NCBI GenBank assembly: GCA_015501055.1
Contig: JADNYV010000054.1
Coordinates: 1-64,000, forward strand
Source: Mucidula mucida
Taxonomy: Eukaryota; Basidiomycota; Agaricomycetes; Agaricales; Physalacriaceae
DNA: 64,000 bases
Direction of reading: 5' to 3'
Positions 10,240-21,489 of the stretch are shown piece by piece. The translations under genes and the position numbers were made by a program. Within the stretch, counting starts at the first letter, position 1. Each line of letters opens with the position of its first letter. Below the pieces are notes generated by a model. The model was not told where the DNA came from. It did not search any database and saw only the letters and a program-made list of their open reading frames with translations.

Positions 10240-11962
10240 TCATCGCAGAAGATCTAAATGCTGATCGTTGGACGGGTACCGATAGGCCACAAACTCGGAA
10301 TCCTGCGCTACAAGCTCCTCGAGCGCTTTTCGCGAGGTCACAGACATCCTCGCACCAGGTGCAGCGCTAGCGCTAGCGCTTGCGCTCAATGCACTATGCC
10401 GCGACGTCGAGCCATATCCGCCATTTGTCATGGAATCATCCAGTCCATCACTTCCGGCCGAACGCCTGAATGACGGAACCTGCTGTGCGACGACGTTCTC
10501 CTGCATCACATTTCGCTCCGGCTGCTTCTTCCCAAACAGTGACGTCAATCCAAATCGCGACTTGCGCTTGGTCGGGGCCCCGAAGAAGCTAGCGCGGTTT
10601 TGTGAGGAAGAGTCGAGTCGTAAGGATCGACGCGATCCGCCAAACTCGTCATAGTTTACGCCAAGTGCGGTCGAAGAGCGAGGAGTGCTGCCGTGATTCC
10701 GGGCGAGCTGTACATCAAGATTAGGACGCGTCGTAAGGCCCCCAAAAGACTGTCGTCGAACGTCTCCATTACGGAACGGCGCTTTGGGGGGCAAGAAGTC
10801 GTGAGCAGGACTACCGCCAGCAGGGTTAAACGTGTACATTGTCTGTGGACGATTATCTGCAGCCAAACGTTGTTCAGAAGAACGTTGTCGTCGTATGTCC
10901 CCCGGTATGGTGGAAGCGACTTTTCACGGGTTAAATTAGCACCGGGATTAGTGTTGTTAGTATGAACGGTCAGAAGGGTAGGCGTGTGATTGGGAGAAGA
11001 CGAAGGGCTTCGCGACATGCGTCTGCGCATATCAGGTTCGGATGTCATGGAAGAGATGTTCTTGGAGAAACGGTCCTCTGGATTCCGCTGGTCGTCATCG
11101 TAGTTTGCACTGGGCTGCCTGGCGATAGCAGTATCAGAGTCCGAACCAGACCCCGATGGTCGAGAGGACGAGGGTGTGGGGAGATGAGTAGAAGAGGCAC
11201 TCGTAGGCGACAATGCGACCGGTGACATCGTCATTTTCATGGTCGAGCTCGAAAGAGTGGGAGTGGATACGTGACGGCCTTCACGGCTGAGCAGATAGGT
11301 GAGTGGCGGAGGCGGAGCCAAGGGTCATCATCAGTCCTGCCATTCGATTCCGTCTGCCTTTTGTTATCGTTCCTAGAAGAACGAGTGACAATGCCCCAGA
11401 TTTTCGCAAGACCTTTCTTCTTCTTGGGTTTCGGTTCTGATTGGTTTGATAAACGTGACGTCGTGGGCTGCAGCAGATCGGCAGCAGACCAGAGCTGACT
11501 ACGACGAGAAGATTCGCCCAAGCCATATCTGGCAGCATCAGAGTTTTCTTTCTGTAAAGCGACACTGTGAGAGCGTCATGTCAGTGTCCACATGTAATTA
11601 TTAATGGACAAGAAACGTACTGCATGTCCATCATGCTACCAGACATCATGGCGGAGGGCGCCAAACTGTCTCGACTAGCCCATCCATCCTTAAAGTTGGA
11701 AAAGCCAAAGAATCGAGAGCGTCGTGGAGACGAGGATCCCAAGCTATGTACATCCGAGAAAGAAGCTTGCGATTGAGCACGTGGAAATTCTGGACGATCC
11801 ATAGGCGTTGTCAACACGCTCATGGGACGAGCAGGACTACCTTGTGAATAGCGAGAGTAGGGTTTCAACCCAACCCCACTATCCGCGTGAGTTGGCAGGC
11901 TGGGCGTAGATATGACCGAGGACATGTCAATCACCGAACTCCTCGAAGATTTACGGGCACGC
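10240..11962 (-). pseudogene. 3' fragment of a Ser-rich low-complexity protein gene
   Basis: This is the inverted duplicate of 28139-29855, carrying only the C-terminal part of that gene. It begins within the basic RARKSSRSSVIDMSS segment and ends at LDLLR followed by TGA. The intron downstream of MMDMQ (GTACGT to CACAG) is preserved. Relative to the right arm it lacks one A near 11326 (GATGACCC versus GATGAACCC) and one A near 10907 (CCATACC versus CCAATACC), each shifting the frame. It retains bases the right arm lacks near 11692 and 10592. The 5' half, promoter and start are absent. Transcription could only enter from the upstream BZW promoter, and that frame stops at 11931. Confidence 0.8.
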
Positions 11963-12447
11963 TGTATCTGGGCAAGCGTGAGTGATGTAGTGTAGGAGAT
12001 TGTAGGATATATACCGTCTGATAAGTTTATTGAGGACCTCGACATACTTGCGAATGTCATCTACTTCGGCCGGTTCTTTCGCGTTGAAGACGGTAAAAGG
12101 AGAGACAGGAGCGCCATCGTCAATGTAGCCGCCTCCTGGCTGGATGAGACCACCGATAAGGATGGCTTCAAAGAGTGGGTCGGCATATTTGAGGAGTTCG
12201 AGATTTGATCCTGCTTGGATTAGTTTGTTGGTGACGGCGTCAAAGTCGGCTTCTGGGACTGCCTCGAGATATTTGTAGAGCTGGTCTCTGAAGACTTGTA
12301 TATGGTGAGCACCGGACTGAGGGGTGTATGGGTATTTACAGCCTTACCCGTTGGTTCGTGCTTTGCGTGTGCCTTTACGGCGCCTTTCCTAGCTTTGATT
12401 CTGACCCCCTGCAGCGAAGGCTTTGAAGCAGCTGATTGCTGAGACAT
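11931..12447 (-). pseudogene. BZW/eIF5-mimic protein gene truncated by the duplication
   Basis: ATG at 12447 begins MSQQSAASKPSLQGVRIKAR. This is followed by KGAVKAHAKHEPT, FRDQLYKYLEAV, LELLKYADPLFEAILIGG and GGGYIDDGAPVSPF, then VEVLNKLIRR. These are the N-terminal features of BZW1/2 (eIF5-mimic, 5MP), a translation regulator that competes with eIF5 through a C-terminal W2 domain. Exons are 12447-12348, 12294-12015 and 11967 onward. Only five bases of exon 3 (ATACA) remain before the inverted arm begins at 11962. The arm adds SVPVNLRGVR and a stop, for a predicted 138 residues. The MIF4G-like body and W2 domain are missing; full-length homologues are about 420 residues. No intact copy is in the window. 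Confidence 0.85.
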
Positions 12448-12564
12448 CCACAGGTTTCGATGGACCGAAAAGCGTGGACAAGGCTAGCTTGAGGTCGAGT
12501 TTCTGCCTGGGAGGTGGAGGCAGGAGGGAAGGCTGATTTAAAAGATCTTCCATTTTGGGCGATG

Positions 12565-14110
12565 ACGGATAGCCTTTTCCTTTTACGGCGTCATGCTCGT
12601 CCAGAATTGTGCACTGTGAGGCGATTCTCTGCCTTGTACAGCCGTGAGTCGTTTAGTATACAGCGTTCAGGTCCAGCTAAATGCAATGCCCCAGTCGGTC
12701 TTACAATGTGCGTTACTGTCGCTTCCAATGTATTTCTGGCGCCCATCAGTCACAGCAGATCTCCTGCTGTTGTCCTTTCTGTTCCTTGCTCGCACTGCCT
12801 CTCCATAGTGGGCGTGTCGACCGCGTCAGCACATAAGCCCGTTCTCCTCGCGCGTCAGACCTTATTCACTCCCTTCATGTGCGTTGGCCCTCTCCTCAAT
12901 ATTCTATTCTCTGACTCGACATAGACACGATGTATGCAGATTCTAGGAAGTAACTGAGCCTCCAACCTACGTTGATGCCTCAATGCTGACTGTTCCTTCA
13001 TATAGACCGCTACCAACGCAAAGTCACATCCAATGACTGTCGCAGAAGGCCCCAATACCTTTGGCGTACGTGTGTCTTAAGCGCTCCATGATCCGCCTCA
13101 CAGCTCGACCAGACTCTAAATCAACGACCGTCCAGTGATGTGGCCTTCCAGATTGGCGTTCACGAAGAACAAGGTCTACGACCTACTATGGAAGACACTC
13201 ATGCATTCGTCGTGGACTTTGACGGTGTTCGAGGGCAAGGATTCTTTGGTGTGTTTGATGGCCACGGAAACAAGGAGGTGGCGGAATGGTGTGGCATGAA
13301 TTTCCACCAAGCATGCAATCATTACGACAACGTCTGTCTCATCTAACACACTTTCTAGTACCTTTTGGATGTGATCCACGACAATACAGCAATGGATACA
13401 ACCAAGGTCCTCAAAAAGGCCTTTCAAAAAGCAGACGACACGTTACAGCAGATGTCCGAGCAATCTGAACATATAGCGGAATCTGGGTCAACTGCCGTCG
13501 TTGCATTTCTCCGGTTTGAAGATGCAGATGGTAGTCAATCAAGCACAGATTCGCCGACGTCCCAAGAGGTACCGCCGGTTGACGCGCCACCAGATACGAA
13601 ACGGATATTATATTGCGCCAACGCCGGTGATGCGAGGGGTGTTCTCTGTCGCAACGGTACAGCTACACGGTTGACTCAGGACCACAAAGCGAGCGATAAG
13701 GAGGAGGAGAATCGCATCCGGAGAGCAGGTGGCATTGTGTTTCGGGGACGAGTGTTCGGGACGTTGGCCATCTCGCGGAGTTTGGGCGATCACTTGTCGT
13801 ATGAAGGACTTCATCTAAAGGAACTAGTCATTGGAACACCTTACATCTCGCGAACTGAGCTCAACGATGATGATGAGCTATGTATCATTGCTTGTGATGG
13901 GGTGCGTAGTCTCTCTGCCTTACTACTTCCTTGGCTCAGCATTCCGTTTGTAGCTCTGGGATGTCCTATCCGATCAGGAAGCTGTTGATCTTGTGCGAAA
14001 TATCAATGATGCACAAAAGGCAAGTGAATTATTGGTGAAAAACGCTTTGGAGAAAGGATCTACGGACAATTGCACGGTCCTCGTTGTGCGCTTTAAGGAC
14101 TTTACTTCGC
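12565..14110 (+). repeat. Direct segmental duplication, PP2C copy 2
   Basis: Partner of 5188-6721, about 99% identical by eye. It carries the natural PP2C stop directly after the homology ends (CGG TAG at 14110-14115), which suggests it is the parental copy. Its left boundary lies about 118 bp upstream of the BZW start codon, inside what looks like a shared divergent promoter. Confidence 0.95.
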
Positions 14111-14115
14111 GGTAG
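13033..14115 (+). CDS. PTC1-like protein phosphatase 2C, parental copy
   Basis: Four exons (13033-13065, 13104-13310, 13359-13901, 13954-14115) predict 314 residues. PP2C enzymes are Mg/Mn-dependent Ser/Thr phosphatases. The expected metal-site and core motifs are present: [61 protein letters not shown] and [11 protein letters not shown]. The second intron (13311-13358) starts with GC, not GT. The 5' flank contains a divergent start for the truncated BZW gene. Length and motif order fit yeast Ptc1 and plant/fungal group homologues that act on MAPK pathways; the specific substrate is inference. The next PP2C gene downstream is an older, diverged tandem paralogue. Confidence 0.9.
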
Positions 14116-14965
14116 TCTTTGTTTTGGGTTCTGGGACGGGATATTATTACTCTGGTAACGACGACTTGTATTAAAGTGTGTACTATTTCCTGTATCTTGA
14201 TGGATGTTATTCATTTAAGCGGCATTTTCTATGATGAAGGATGAAGTCAGGCCACGAAATTTGACTGTTTCGTTCTTCTCCGTCATTAGTCCACTAGTGT
14301 CGATGTATACTTACTACTCTCATGATTTCTGCAGACCCTAAAACAAGCGATGTAGAAAAAGAGGCGCGCCGGACTTGGATGGTCTCTAGGGAATACATCG
14401 TCCGGCTTGGAAACTCTGATACCATCAGCTTTCGTTTTACTCGAAAAGGGGTGTAGTAGTATTCCCGCAAAACGGCGGTGTGTATAACGAATGATTTTTG
14501 CAATTGAGTGCCGGAAATCCGACGCGTGAGGACCAAGTGCCAAGTTTGTGGGCATGTGCTCTACCTGAAGCTGTAGCACAAGCATCCAGCAGAAGCGTTT
14601 TGTATTTGATGAACACCTTCCCGTTGTAGAAACAACGTGGGATACGGAGAATGAAACCCTTCCAGTGGTTAACTTTGTACACGGCAACTTATTTGAAGAC
14701 GTTCAGAGTGGCAGTAAATTAAACGTGTATATCAGGCGTAGTAATGTTTATCCCCTTCTGAACTCGTATAACGACTAGTCTTCTGTTACTGCGGATCGCA
14801 AACATGGGTCGTCAGGAGCAGAAGGCAACCAAGACCGTGTTACTTGACGACTTATGCAGACAAAAATTAGGATCCTTTGCGGATGTGTGGAAGCGTTCTA
14901 TTATCGATCTGACCGACCGAATTGAGCGGTCACGCTGCTGACACTCTTCGCAATTGACCACCACT
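14116..14965 (+). other. Intergenic, no gene seen
   Basis: This spans the 3' flank of PP2C copy 2 and the promoter of the next PP2C. Small ORFs on the minus strand lack conserved features. I see no RNA gene or repeat. Confidence 0.5.
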
Positions 14966-16348
14966 ATGCGATTTACCGAGTCCCCCAATGCCCGTTCCAC
15001 GTCGATAACGACGGCTGAGCTCGATACTCATGGTGTAGGTCCCGCCATCATCCACATCGTGCACCAACTGACAGCGCTGAACAGGTCCTGAATCGTCATG
15101 CAACCAAGAATACATTCTACCAGGTCGGCGTATCGGAGGACAAGGGCAATCGCAGGACGATGGAGGACGCGCATTCGTTCGTAATTGACTTTGATAATAT
15201 TCGCGGCCAGGGTTTCTTCGCGGTCTTTGACGGGCACGCGGGCAAGCATGCTGCCGAATGGTGTGGCCAACACTTTCACGAGGTCAGGACGCCCTTGGAG
15301 GGACTACTCGAATCATGCTAATATCCTATAGTCGCTCTTGGGATGTCTGCAAAAGTCTCCAGATATGCCCATTCCCGACGTTCTCAACGAGGCCTTTCAC
15401 GACGTTGACGCCAATCTCTCCCGCATGTGCGAAGAATCAGACGGCAAGATACACTCGGGGTGTACCGCGGTGACTGCCTTTCTCCGTATTGAGGATGCCG
15501 ACAGCAAGCAGTCCTTCCGGCAATCTCCATCCTCGAAACCGACTACCCCTAGTGTCGAATCGCCGTCGCCGTTAGCCGAGGGTGACGACGAGAGCAGCGG
15601 AGCAGAGAGTGGCGTAGATATTGATGCCGACCCAAAGCGGAAGAAAAAGACCAAGACCTCTACGCGTCTCAAGAACGCTCTCAAGAGTTTGGGCAGCGGA
15701 TCTTCCCTGTCACCGAGGGCTTCGCCCTCCATATCGCGCAAAGCATCTATCGAGACCTTTCCGGCTCCCCAAATCCAGATCCCACCAGGCAACACCCGCC
15801 GTGTGCTCTATTCCGCCAATGTCGGTGACGCGAGGGGAGTTCTCTGTCGCGGGGGCAAAGCAGTCCGCTTGACATACGACCATAAAGGCTCAGACAAACA
15901 AGAAGCCAAGCGTATCATGGATGCTGGCGGTTTTGTTATGAGCGGTCGCGTCAATGGCGTTCTGGCCGTTACGCGAAGTCTCGGCGATTCCTCTATGAAG
16001 GAATTTGTTGTTGGCGCGCCTTACACAACCGAAACCGAGCTATGCGACGACGACGAGTTTCTAATATTAGCGTGCGATGGGGTGCGCGTTTTCTTCATTT
16101 TCATTGTCTGCCAAACTTATGTCTGCTTAGTTGTGGGACGTCGCGTCTGATCAGGCAGCAGTGGATCTCGTTCGCGAGATCAGCGATGCACAGACTGCAA
16201 GTCAGAAGCTATTGAAGTATGCCCTGTCACATCATGTACGTCGTCATCTATCCAGTTGTGCGTCCATGTTTAACGATGCCTCCAGACAACCGATAATGTC
16301 ACCGTTTGTGTCGTGATCTTCAAGAATACCATGCCGAAAAGTGCATGA
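14966..16348 (+). CDS. PTC1-like protein phosphatase 2C with Ser-rich insert
   Basis: Five exons (14966-15034, 15085-15282, 15332-16081, 16131-16235, 16286-16348) predict 394 residues. Core motifs are RRTMEDAHSF, VFDGHAGKHAAEWC, HSGCTAVTAFL, SANVGDARGVL, VTRSLGDSS, LACDG-LWDV and TTDNVTVCVV. Compared with its neighbours it has an insert of about 75 residues between the CTAV strand and the NVGDAR strand. The insert is Ser/Pro-rich with a basic patch (PKRKKKTKT) that could be phosphorylated or act as a nuclear signal. It is clearly a paralogue of the two copies upstream, but much older than their duplication. All introns here are GT-AG and none shows a frame defect. The N-terminal exon was chosen because GGT|GTAGGT at 15034 is the only donor keeping phase. 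Confidence 0.9.
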
Positions 16349-18053
16349 TGAACAACATACTTATAGGGATGAGACTAATCATAGTGCATGGACATAATTT
16401 ACATATGTTGTAACATAGAATCGCAGGCTTCCAGAAACAGGGCTTTTGGGTGTTCAATCTCGCGGTTACTCTGAGATGTAGCAACTAAGTGTGAGTCTTG
16501 ATTTAGACTTCACTCGTTACACTGAGAGTCTATCAGATGGCCAGACGCCATCTCCTGTTTCGACAGAGTAAGAGCTTCAAGGACGAGTCAGGTGGTTCGA
16601 GGCTGATGACACGATGCTCAACTGAATTGTCAGTTACAATTGTGCACGAATGCGAAGCTATGAACGAACAACTATGTGTGGCGTTTAGACGTAAGCGCTC
16701 TTCAATACGTCCCACAGTAGCTTCAAAAACAGCGTTACAGCGTTGGATCTATAGGAGTTCCGAGGTCGTGTGATGCTGCCAGCGCCGCATGACCATCCTG
16801 CTGTCGTGCTCCTTTAGCAGCTTTGGGGGATGACGGGCGAAGCCTACACACCGTGATGGCGAGAATCTGCATGCGCCGAATATACGCACGAATCCAGACT
16901 GCTTCTCGCCTGCCAAGGACACGGTGCACGGAATGCCATAAACTGGAGTACTGTTCTGGCTAATCACGAGTCTTAAGAAACTTGCCCATAGCCCTTGAAG
17001 GCTTTGGAACATCCTTGGCTGCCTCACGGTCAGTATGCGTGGCAAGTATTAATAAATAAAACGCTCGCTCCGCCTACGAACCCAAGCGTATGATTGACTA
17101 TGGTGGGGGTATTCAACTAAACTATTATCATCTTCATGACATTCATTCAAATGCCTATCGGACATGACACTGTCGCCTAGAGCTGCGATTATCTGTGAGA
17201 TGATATTCGATGTACCGCATGGGCGCTGCCAACAGTGTTCTGTTAGATCAGTGTTTCCGAAGCGAGAACGGACTTGGGATACTTACAGAATCTCGACCTT
17301 TTTGAGCATCTCAATTGTGTCAAGGACCCGATTGTAGCGGTGAATCCCTAATGAATACGAACAAGCGCTAGCATATCATCCCAACTAACGCACTCGTGGC
17401 TAGATGGGCCACAAAAGAGAGTAACGCTGCCTTTTCAGCGAGAAAGTATCAGTAAGATAAGGTGAAGAAGACTTTGATCCCCATCCAAGTTAGCGAGGAC
17501 GAAGAAGCGATGACTCAAGGGTTGATCCTCAAGGTATGCGCCCTTTCGGCGATGTACAGGAAGCAGCAGGTGGGGCGAACAGCTCACGCGGAACATATGT
17601 ATGCAAGATTATTGAAGAGTACTGCAGTTTCTGGTCAAAAGAGATCTTCAGTTCGTCCACGGTCCGGGGCCATAGCCAGCTCGGCTAAGCCATTTCATGC
17701 CCATCCTTAAGATACCCAGTCTAGAGGAGAAAAATCAAGCCCGCTAAACTAGAAGGAAACCGTACCGACGACGAGAGACGCGTCAATGTCAATGGTAACC
17801 CCAAAGTCAGTTTTAACGGCGAAGGATCTTTCGTTTTAGGCTTCACGCTACAACCAAGCCAGTCATCTGTTGAATGCCGAAGTACTAGAACAGTAAACGA
17901 ACACACTCATTCCGTGATGTATCATCCATGTTAACAGTATCTGAAGGCCATAACTATTACGGTGACTGGAAAGCAATAAGTTTAAGGATCGACTTGTTAC
18001 GATATGATAAAAAAAATCCATATTGACCAAACTGGAGAAAGAATATTTCGTCC
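16349..18053 (+). other. Long intergenic stretch, nothing recognised
   Basis: About 1.7 kb without conserved coding potential on either strand. Short ORFs (for example 17462-17710 and 16537-16773) have no recognisable domains and no supporting splice context. No tandem repeats, tRNA arms or terminal inverted repeats were seen. Confidence 0.5.
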
Positions 18054-21000
18054 CTATAGATCCCCATCGATCGCGTCCACAACATAGAGCACCTGTTGCG
18101 GGCGGACAAACAGCCCTCGGCTTTCCATGCCCACCTCGCTCTCACTTCCGCTCGGGCTGGCGCTCCGCACGCGCATCCTCTTCCTTCCACCCCCCGCAAG
18201 CCCTTCTCCAGCACTCCTCTTCGTCCCTTTAATAATCCAGCTGCGCCCGCCCCCGCCGCCAAAATCATCCCACGCCTCGGCCGCTCCGTGGATGTCAAAG
18301 TACCGTATACCACCCCATGTCCCATCATTCCACTCTGTGGTATCAGCACCAGTGTACGTCCCTGGTACTCGACGCCCACCCACGGGCCGGCCTCCCCTGC
18401 GACCTCCCCGATATACCGCGCGTACGCTTTGAATCGCTTTCGTCGGGAGGAAATGATGCACGGAATACCAATTTCGAGCATTGCGCCACGCGTTTCCGGT
18501 GGCGTAGGAAGCCCGTCTGAGGAGGAAGAAGGAGATTTGGAATTGGCCGGGGTGGTTATGGTATCCGCGGAACCTTTTCGCTTGAGCGTCGCCGTACTGT
18601 TGGTAGAGGCAACACTTTCCGTCTTCTTGTGGTCGGCCAACGTTTGCACCCTTGTAGCTTTTGGAAGAGGTGGAACGGGTACAGGCTTTTTCCTTTCGTT
18701 CAGCGTCGACGTGCCAGCTTCCAACCGGTTTCTTTGCAGGCAAATTCGTGCTACGAGTGGAGAACGTGCTCTTGACACTGGGCGTTATGGATGGCGGCTT
18801 CCTCGGTGTAGTTTTGTTTGTCGTCCCAGTCGTGCGCGTACTGGCATTTGTTTTGACGCTGCTGGTAGACAAATTACTGGCATTCGAGCTCTTCCTACTG
18901 CGAGAGTTCGCCGTGGCTGTCTTGTACACGGATGTACTGGTGTCACTAGCACTTGATACACGAGAGATAGGTCTAGGAGCGCCAGCCACACTTGATACAC
19001 GAGAACTTGGTCTGGAACTTGGCACTGGGGGCTTGAGCGTTCTGCGGACAGTTGACGTGGAGGCACACTGGAGACGCTAGCAGTTGATTTTGGTCGTACA
19101 ACGGAAACTGAAGGAATTCGCGAATTGGCGACACTTCGCCGCGAAGACGCGACGCTACTAGCTGTTGATACTGGACGCGACGGTCCAACAATCTTCTTGG
19201 GGAGCGGCTGTCTGGGAGTCGTCCGCTCTCCAATGCTGGCTCCTCAGCGCTCTCCTCGGCCGTCTCTTCGACTGGCTCATTAATGCTTGGCGTCGGCGTC
19301 GTTCTCCCTACCGTACTTCCAGAAGGAGTGAGCTTAGAGTCTGGCCGTGGATCGATAGGCTTCCTTCGAGGAGAAGACATCACAGTTGAAGATACCGTAA
19401 TCCTGGAGGCAGTGGTGCGAACACTCCGGACAGAGGCATTAGAGGGGGAAGTGACGCGAGGCAGGTTTCTACTAAGGACGCTGACGCGCATGGACTGCAT
19501 GTCACTGACAGAATCAGTGTCCTTGGTTGATGGCGATGGCGACGGCCGAGGTGGCTTGTTAGGCACAGGCTTAAGGAGATCCTCCAATGGTACTTCGATA
19601 TCTAAGGAATTACACTTAATGTTGTCCACCAAGTGAGACTCGAGAAAACTTACAATCGCTGATTTCCTTGACTGCCCAGCCTTCAACATCGTCGAAACCA
19701 CCTTCCTGTCGCACGCCAAGCCAACGCTTCTTGAGCCATTGTAGAACATCCATACGTGTTTCTTCAACTTGGACACGAACATGGGATGTCGGCGAAAGCA
19801 TCGGTTGATTGGAATCCGACGCATGCTGCCGAAGAAGGATTGAGGATACAAGCGTCTGATAGACAAGACCGGCATTTTTGTCATTCAAGCCGCGCTTCAC
19901 CGAGGCCATAACCCACGCAACACGTTCGCCGTCTTCGAAACGGACGCCGTCCGATTCCATCAGTTCAAGCCAATCAGGCTGGGAGAAGCATGCCTCTGAG
20001 CTTCCAGCAAAGACAGAGTCGATGTTCTTGCGTCCACTGAGGATGTAATCCCTGACAGAGTCGGCCCATGCATCGATAACGTTTGTGAGTTTGTTCAAGG
20101 CATGCTCGGTGGCATAAAGCAGAGCGAAGACATTCATCGGCGTAGTTCGCTTGCCGACGCCCTTGAGAAGATTATCCTTGAGCTTTGGCGGAAGGGCACT
20201 GAATTCGTGGGTGCACCAGCCTTCTCCATAAAGACCTACGAGCGCTCTCCGAGCGCCACGATCGAGATGAGCATTTTTGACATCGTCGGAGAGGGCGAAC
20301 TCTAGAACTCTGGGAGCACGGCGCGCGCACTGACGACAGCGGCAACCACCGGTACCCCATTTACCTCCAGTGAGTCGTTCGTACTCTGAGAATTCGAGGA
20401 AGGCATGGAACAGGCCGTGCATCATCTCTTGGACGATGCGTGCCTGAATTTCGTCATAGAGAGTCTGCAGTGAAAGATAGGTGGCAGAGCGCATGATGTG
20501 AAAGGCGGTGTCGAGGTCATAGGAACGATGGGAGAAGATGAGTGTGCCGGTGTATATGAAGCCAAGTGTGAAATGCAGTGACGCGGGAGTGAAGGGTGGC
20601 GAGGGAAGTGAAAGGGTGAGTGGTTCGTTGGGAGGGTGTGCTTTGGCGCTGGGCCAGGCGATAAGGGCAGTGTGAAAGTAAGCGCATCGGGAAACGAGAA
20701 TGAAACGATGGGATGAGAAGATGGCGGTCGAGTGCTCTGGATTTGAGGAGGAGAAAGTGCCTGTGAGTTCGATGCGTACGTCCGAGTACAAGCGCGATCG
20801 CCACATGTAGACAAGATCCTTTCTGAGTTGTCTATGCGAAGCTCTTCGGCATCACCCTCGACGCGCGACTCGGACGAATCGAAGAGAAATCAAAAGCCTC
20901 GCCAAAGCCCTGGCCAGTATAGAGGTATTCTAATTCGTTTGAGAAAAGAGCGGGATTAATGGCGACATGTAGGCGAAGGGGATTGCCGGTCGTGGTCGAG

Positions 21001-21430
21001 GGGGCCGGCGACGAGATGCGCATGGGTGACGATGAGCGGGAGTCGGGTTCACCAAGATGGGGGACATCGAGTCCTAAAGAAAGAGAAAGAGCCGAGGTCG
21101 TGGGCAAAGTGCCGGTAGGAGATGACGAGAAGCCCAAAGGCGAAGGAACGGGATTGGGTCGAAAGTTGAAATAACGGCTCTGGAAGCTGGGTGGTGCTCT
21201 AGCATAGACGATAGCTGTGCGACATTAGCGGCGGCGGATTGAGATGGGCAGGACATGCCTTTGTGACCGCAGACGTCCTCGTAATTGTCATCGTCGACGC
21301 CGACCTCCCAAACGACATCCGGAAAACGATCCTTTGCATGGTGGAAGAGGGCCTCGAGATCCGCCTGCCAGGTCGTCGTCGAGTTGTTGGTTGCCTCCTG
21401 CAAGCCGGGCGGCGAGACCACCAGCGCCAT
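18054..21430 (-). CDS. BTB/POZ and CAP-Gly domain protein, frame-disrupted
   Basis: Reads MALVVSPPGLQ..., DLEALFHHAKDRFPDVVWEV, then across a GC-AG intron (AAAG|GCATGT...CACAG) to HKAIVYARAPPSFQSRYF, a classic BTB signature. A second BTB-like half follows (LYSDVRIEL, SHRFILVSRCAYF, FIYTGTLIF, YLSLQTLYDEIQ). After a large helical region and an intron (about 19600-19654) comes a long Ser/Thr/Pro/Arg-rich linker. A CAP-Gly domain ends the protein (IGIPCIISSRRKRFKAYARY, then WNDGTWGGIRYF). BTB proteins often act as cullin-3 adaptors, and CAP-Gly domains bind tubulin tails or EB proteins, so a microtubule-linked adaptor is plausible. At least six single-base shifts interrupt the frame (near 20887, 20830, 19225, 19040, 18720 and 18370). 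Either this is a pseudogene or the sequence has indel errors. The linker favours errors, since each shift returns to a sensible frame. Confidence 0.7.
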
Positions 21431-21489
21431 GATGAGAGCAACAAAGAAAACACGAGGCCAACCCTAACCTTGCCTTTCCACCACCACCC

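Larger units (their letters stand above)
6718..11962. repeat. Left arm of 5,245-bp inverted duplication
   Basis: This arm is the reverse complement of 28139-33383 with the same net length (coordinates sum to about 40101 throughout). It carries PNS1 on the plus strand and the 3' half of a low-complexity protein gene on the minus strand. The outer edge joins PP2C copy 1 through TCGC (6718-6721), which is shared by both parents. The inner edge joins exon 3 of a BZW gene at 11962/11963. Differences include intron substitutions near 8110-8125, single-base indels and one GCTAGC unit near 10370. Confidence 0.95.

Noticed and set aside
6718..11962. Transposable element as cause of the duplication
   Set aside because: The arms carry host genes cut mid-gene, with no terminal repeats, target-site duplication, transposase or reverse transcriptase; breakpoints show microhomology instead.
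17462..17710. 82-residue plus-strand ORF in the 1.7-kb gap
   Set aside because: No homology-like motif, no splice context and no conserved neighbour; consistent with random ORF length at this base composition.
18096..18956. 286-residue plus-strand ORF
   Set aside because: Antisense to the CAP-Gly and Ser-rich linker of the BTB gene; low-complexity translation without recognisable features.
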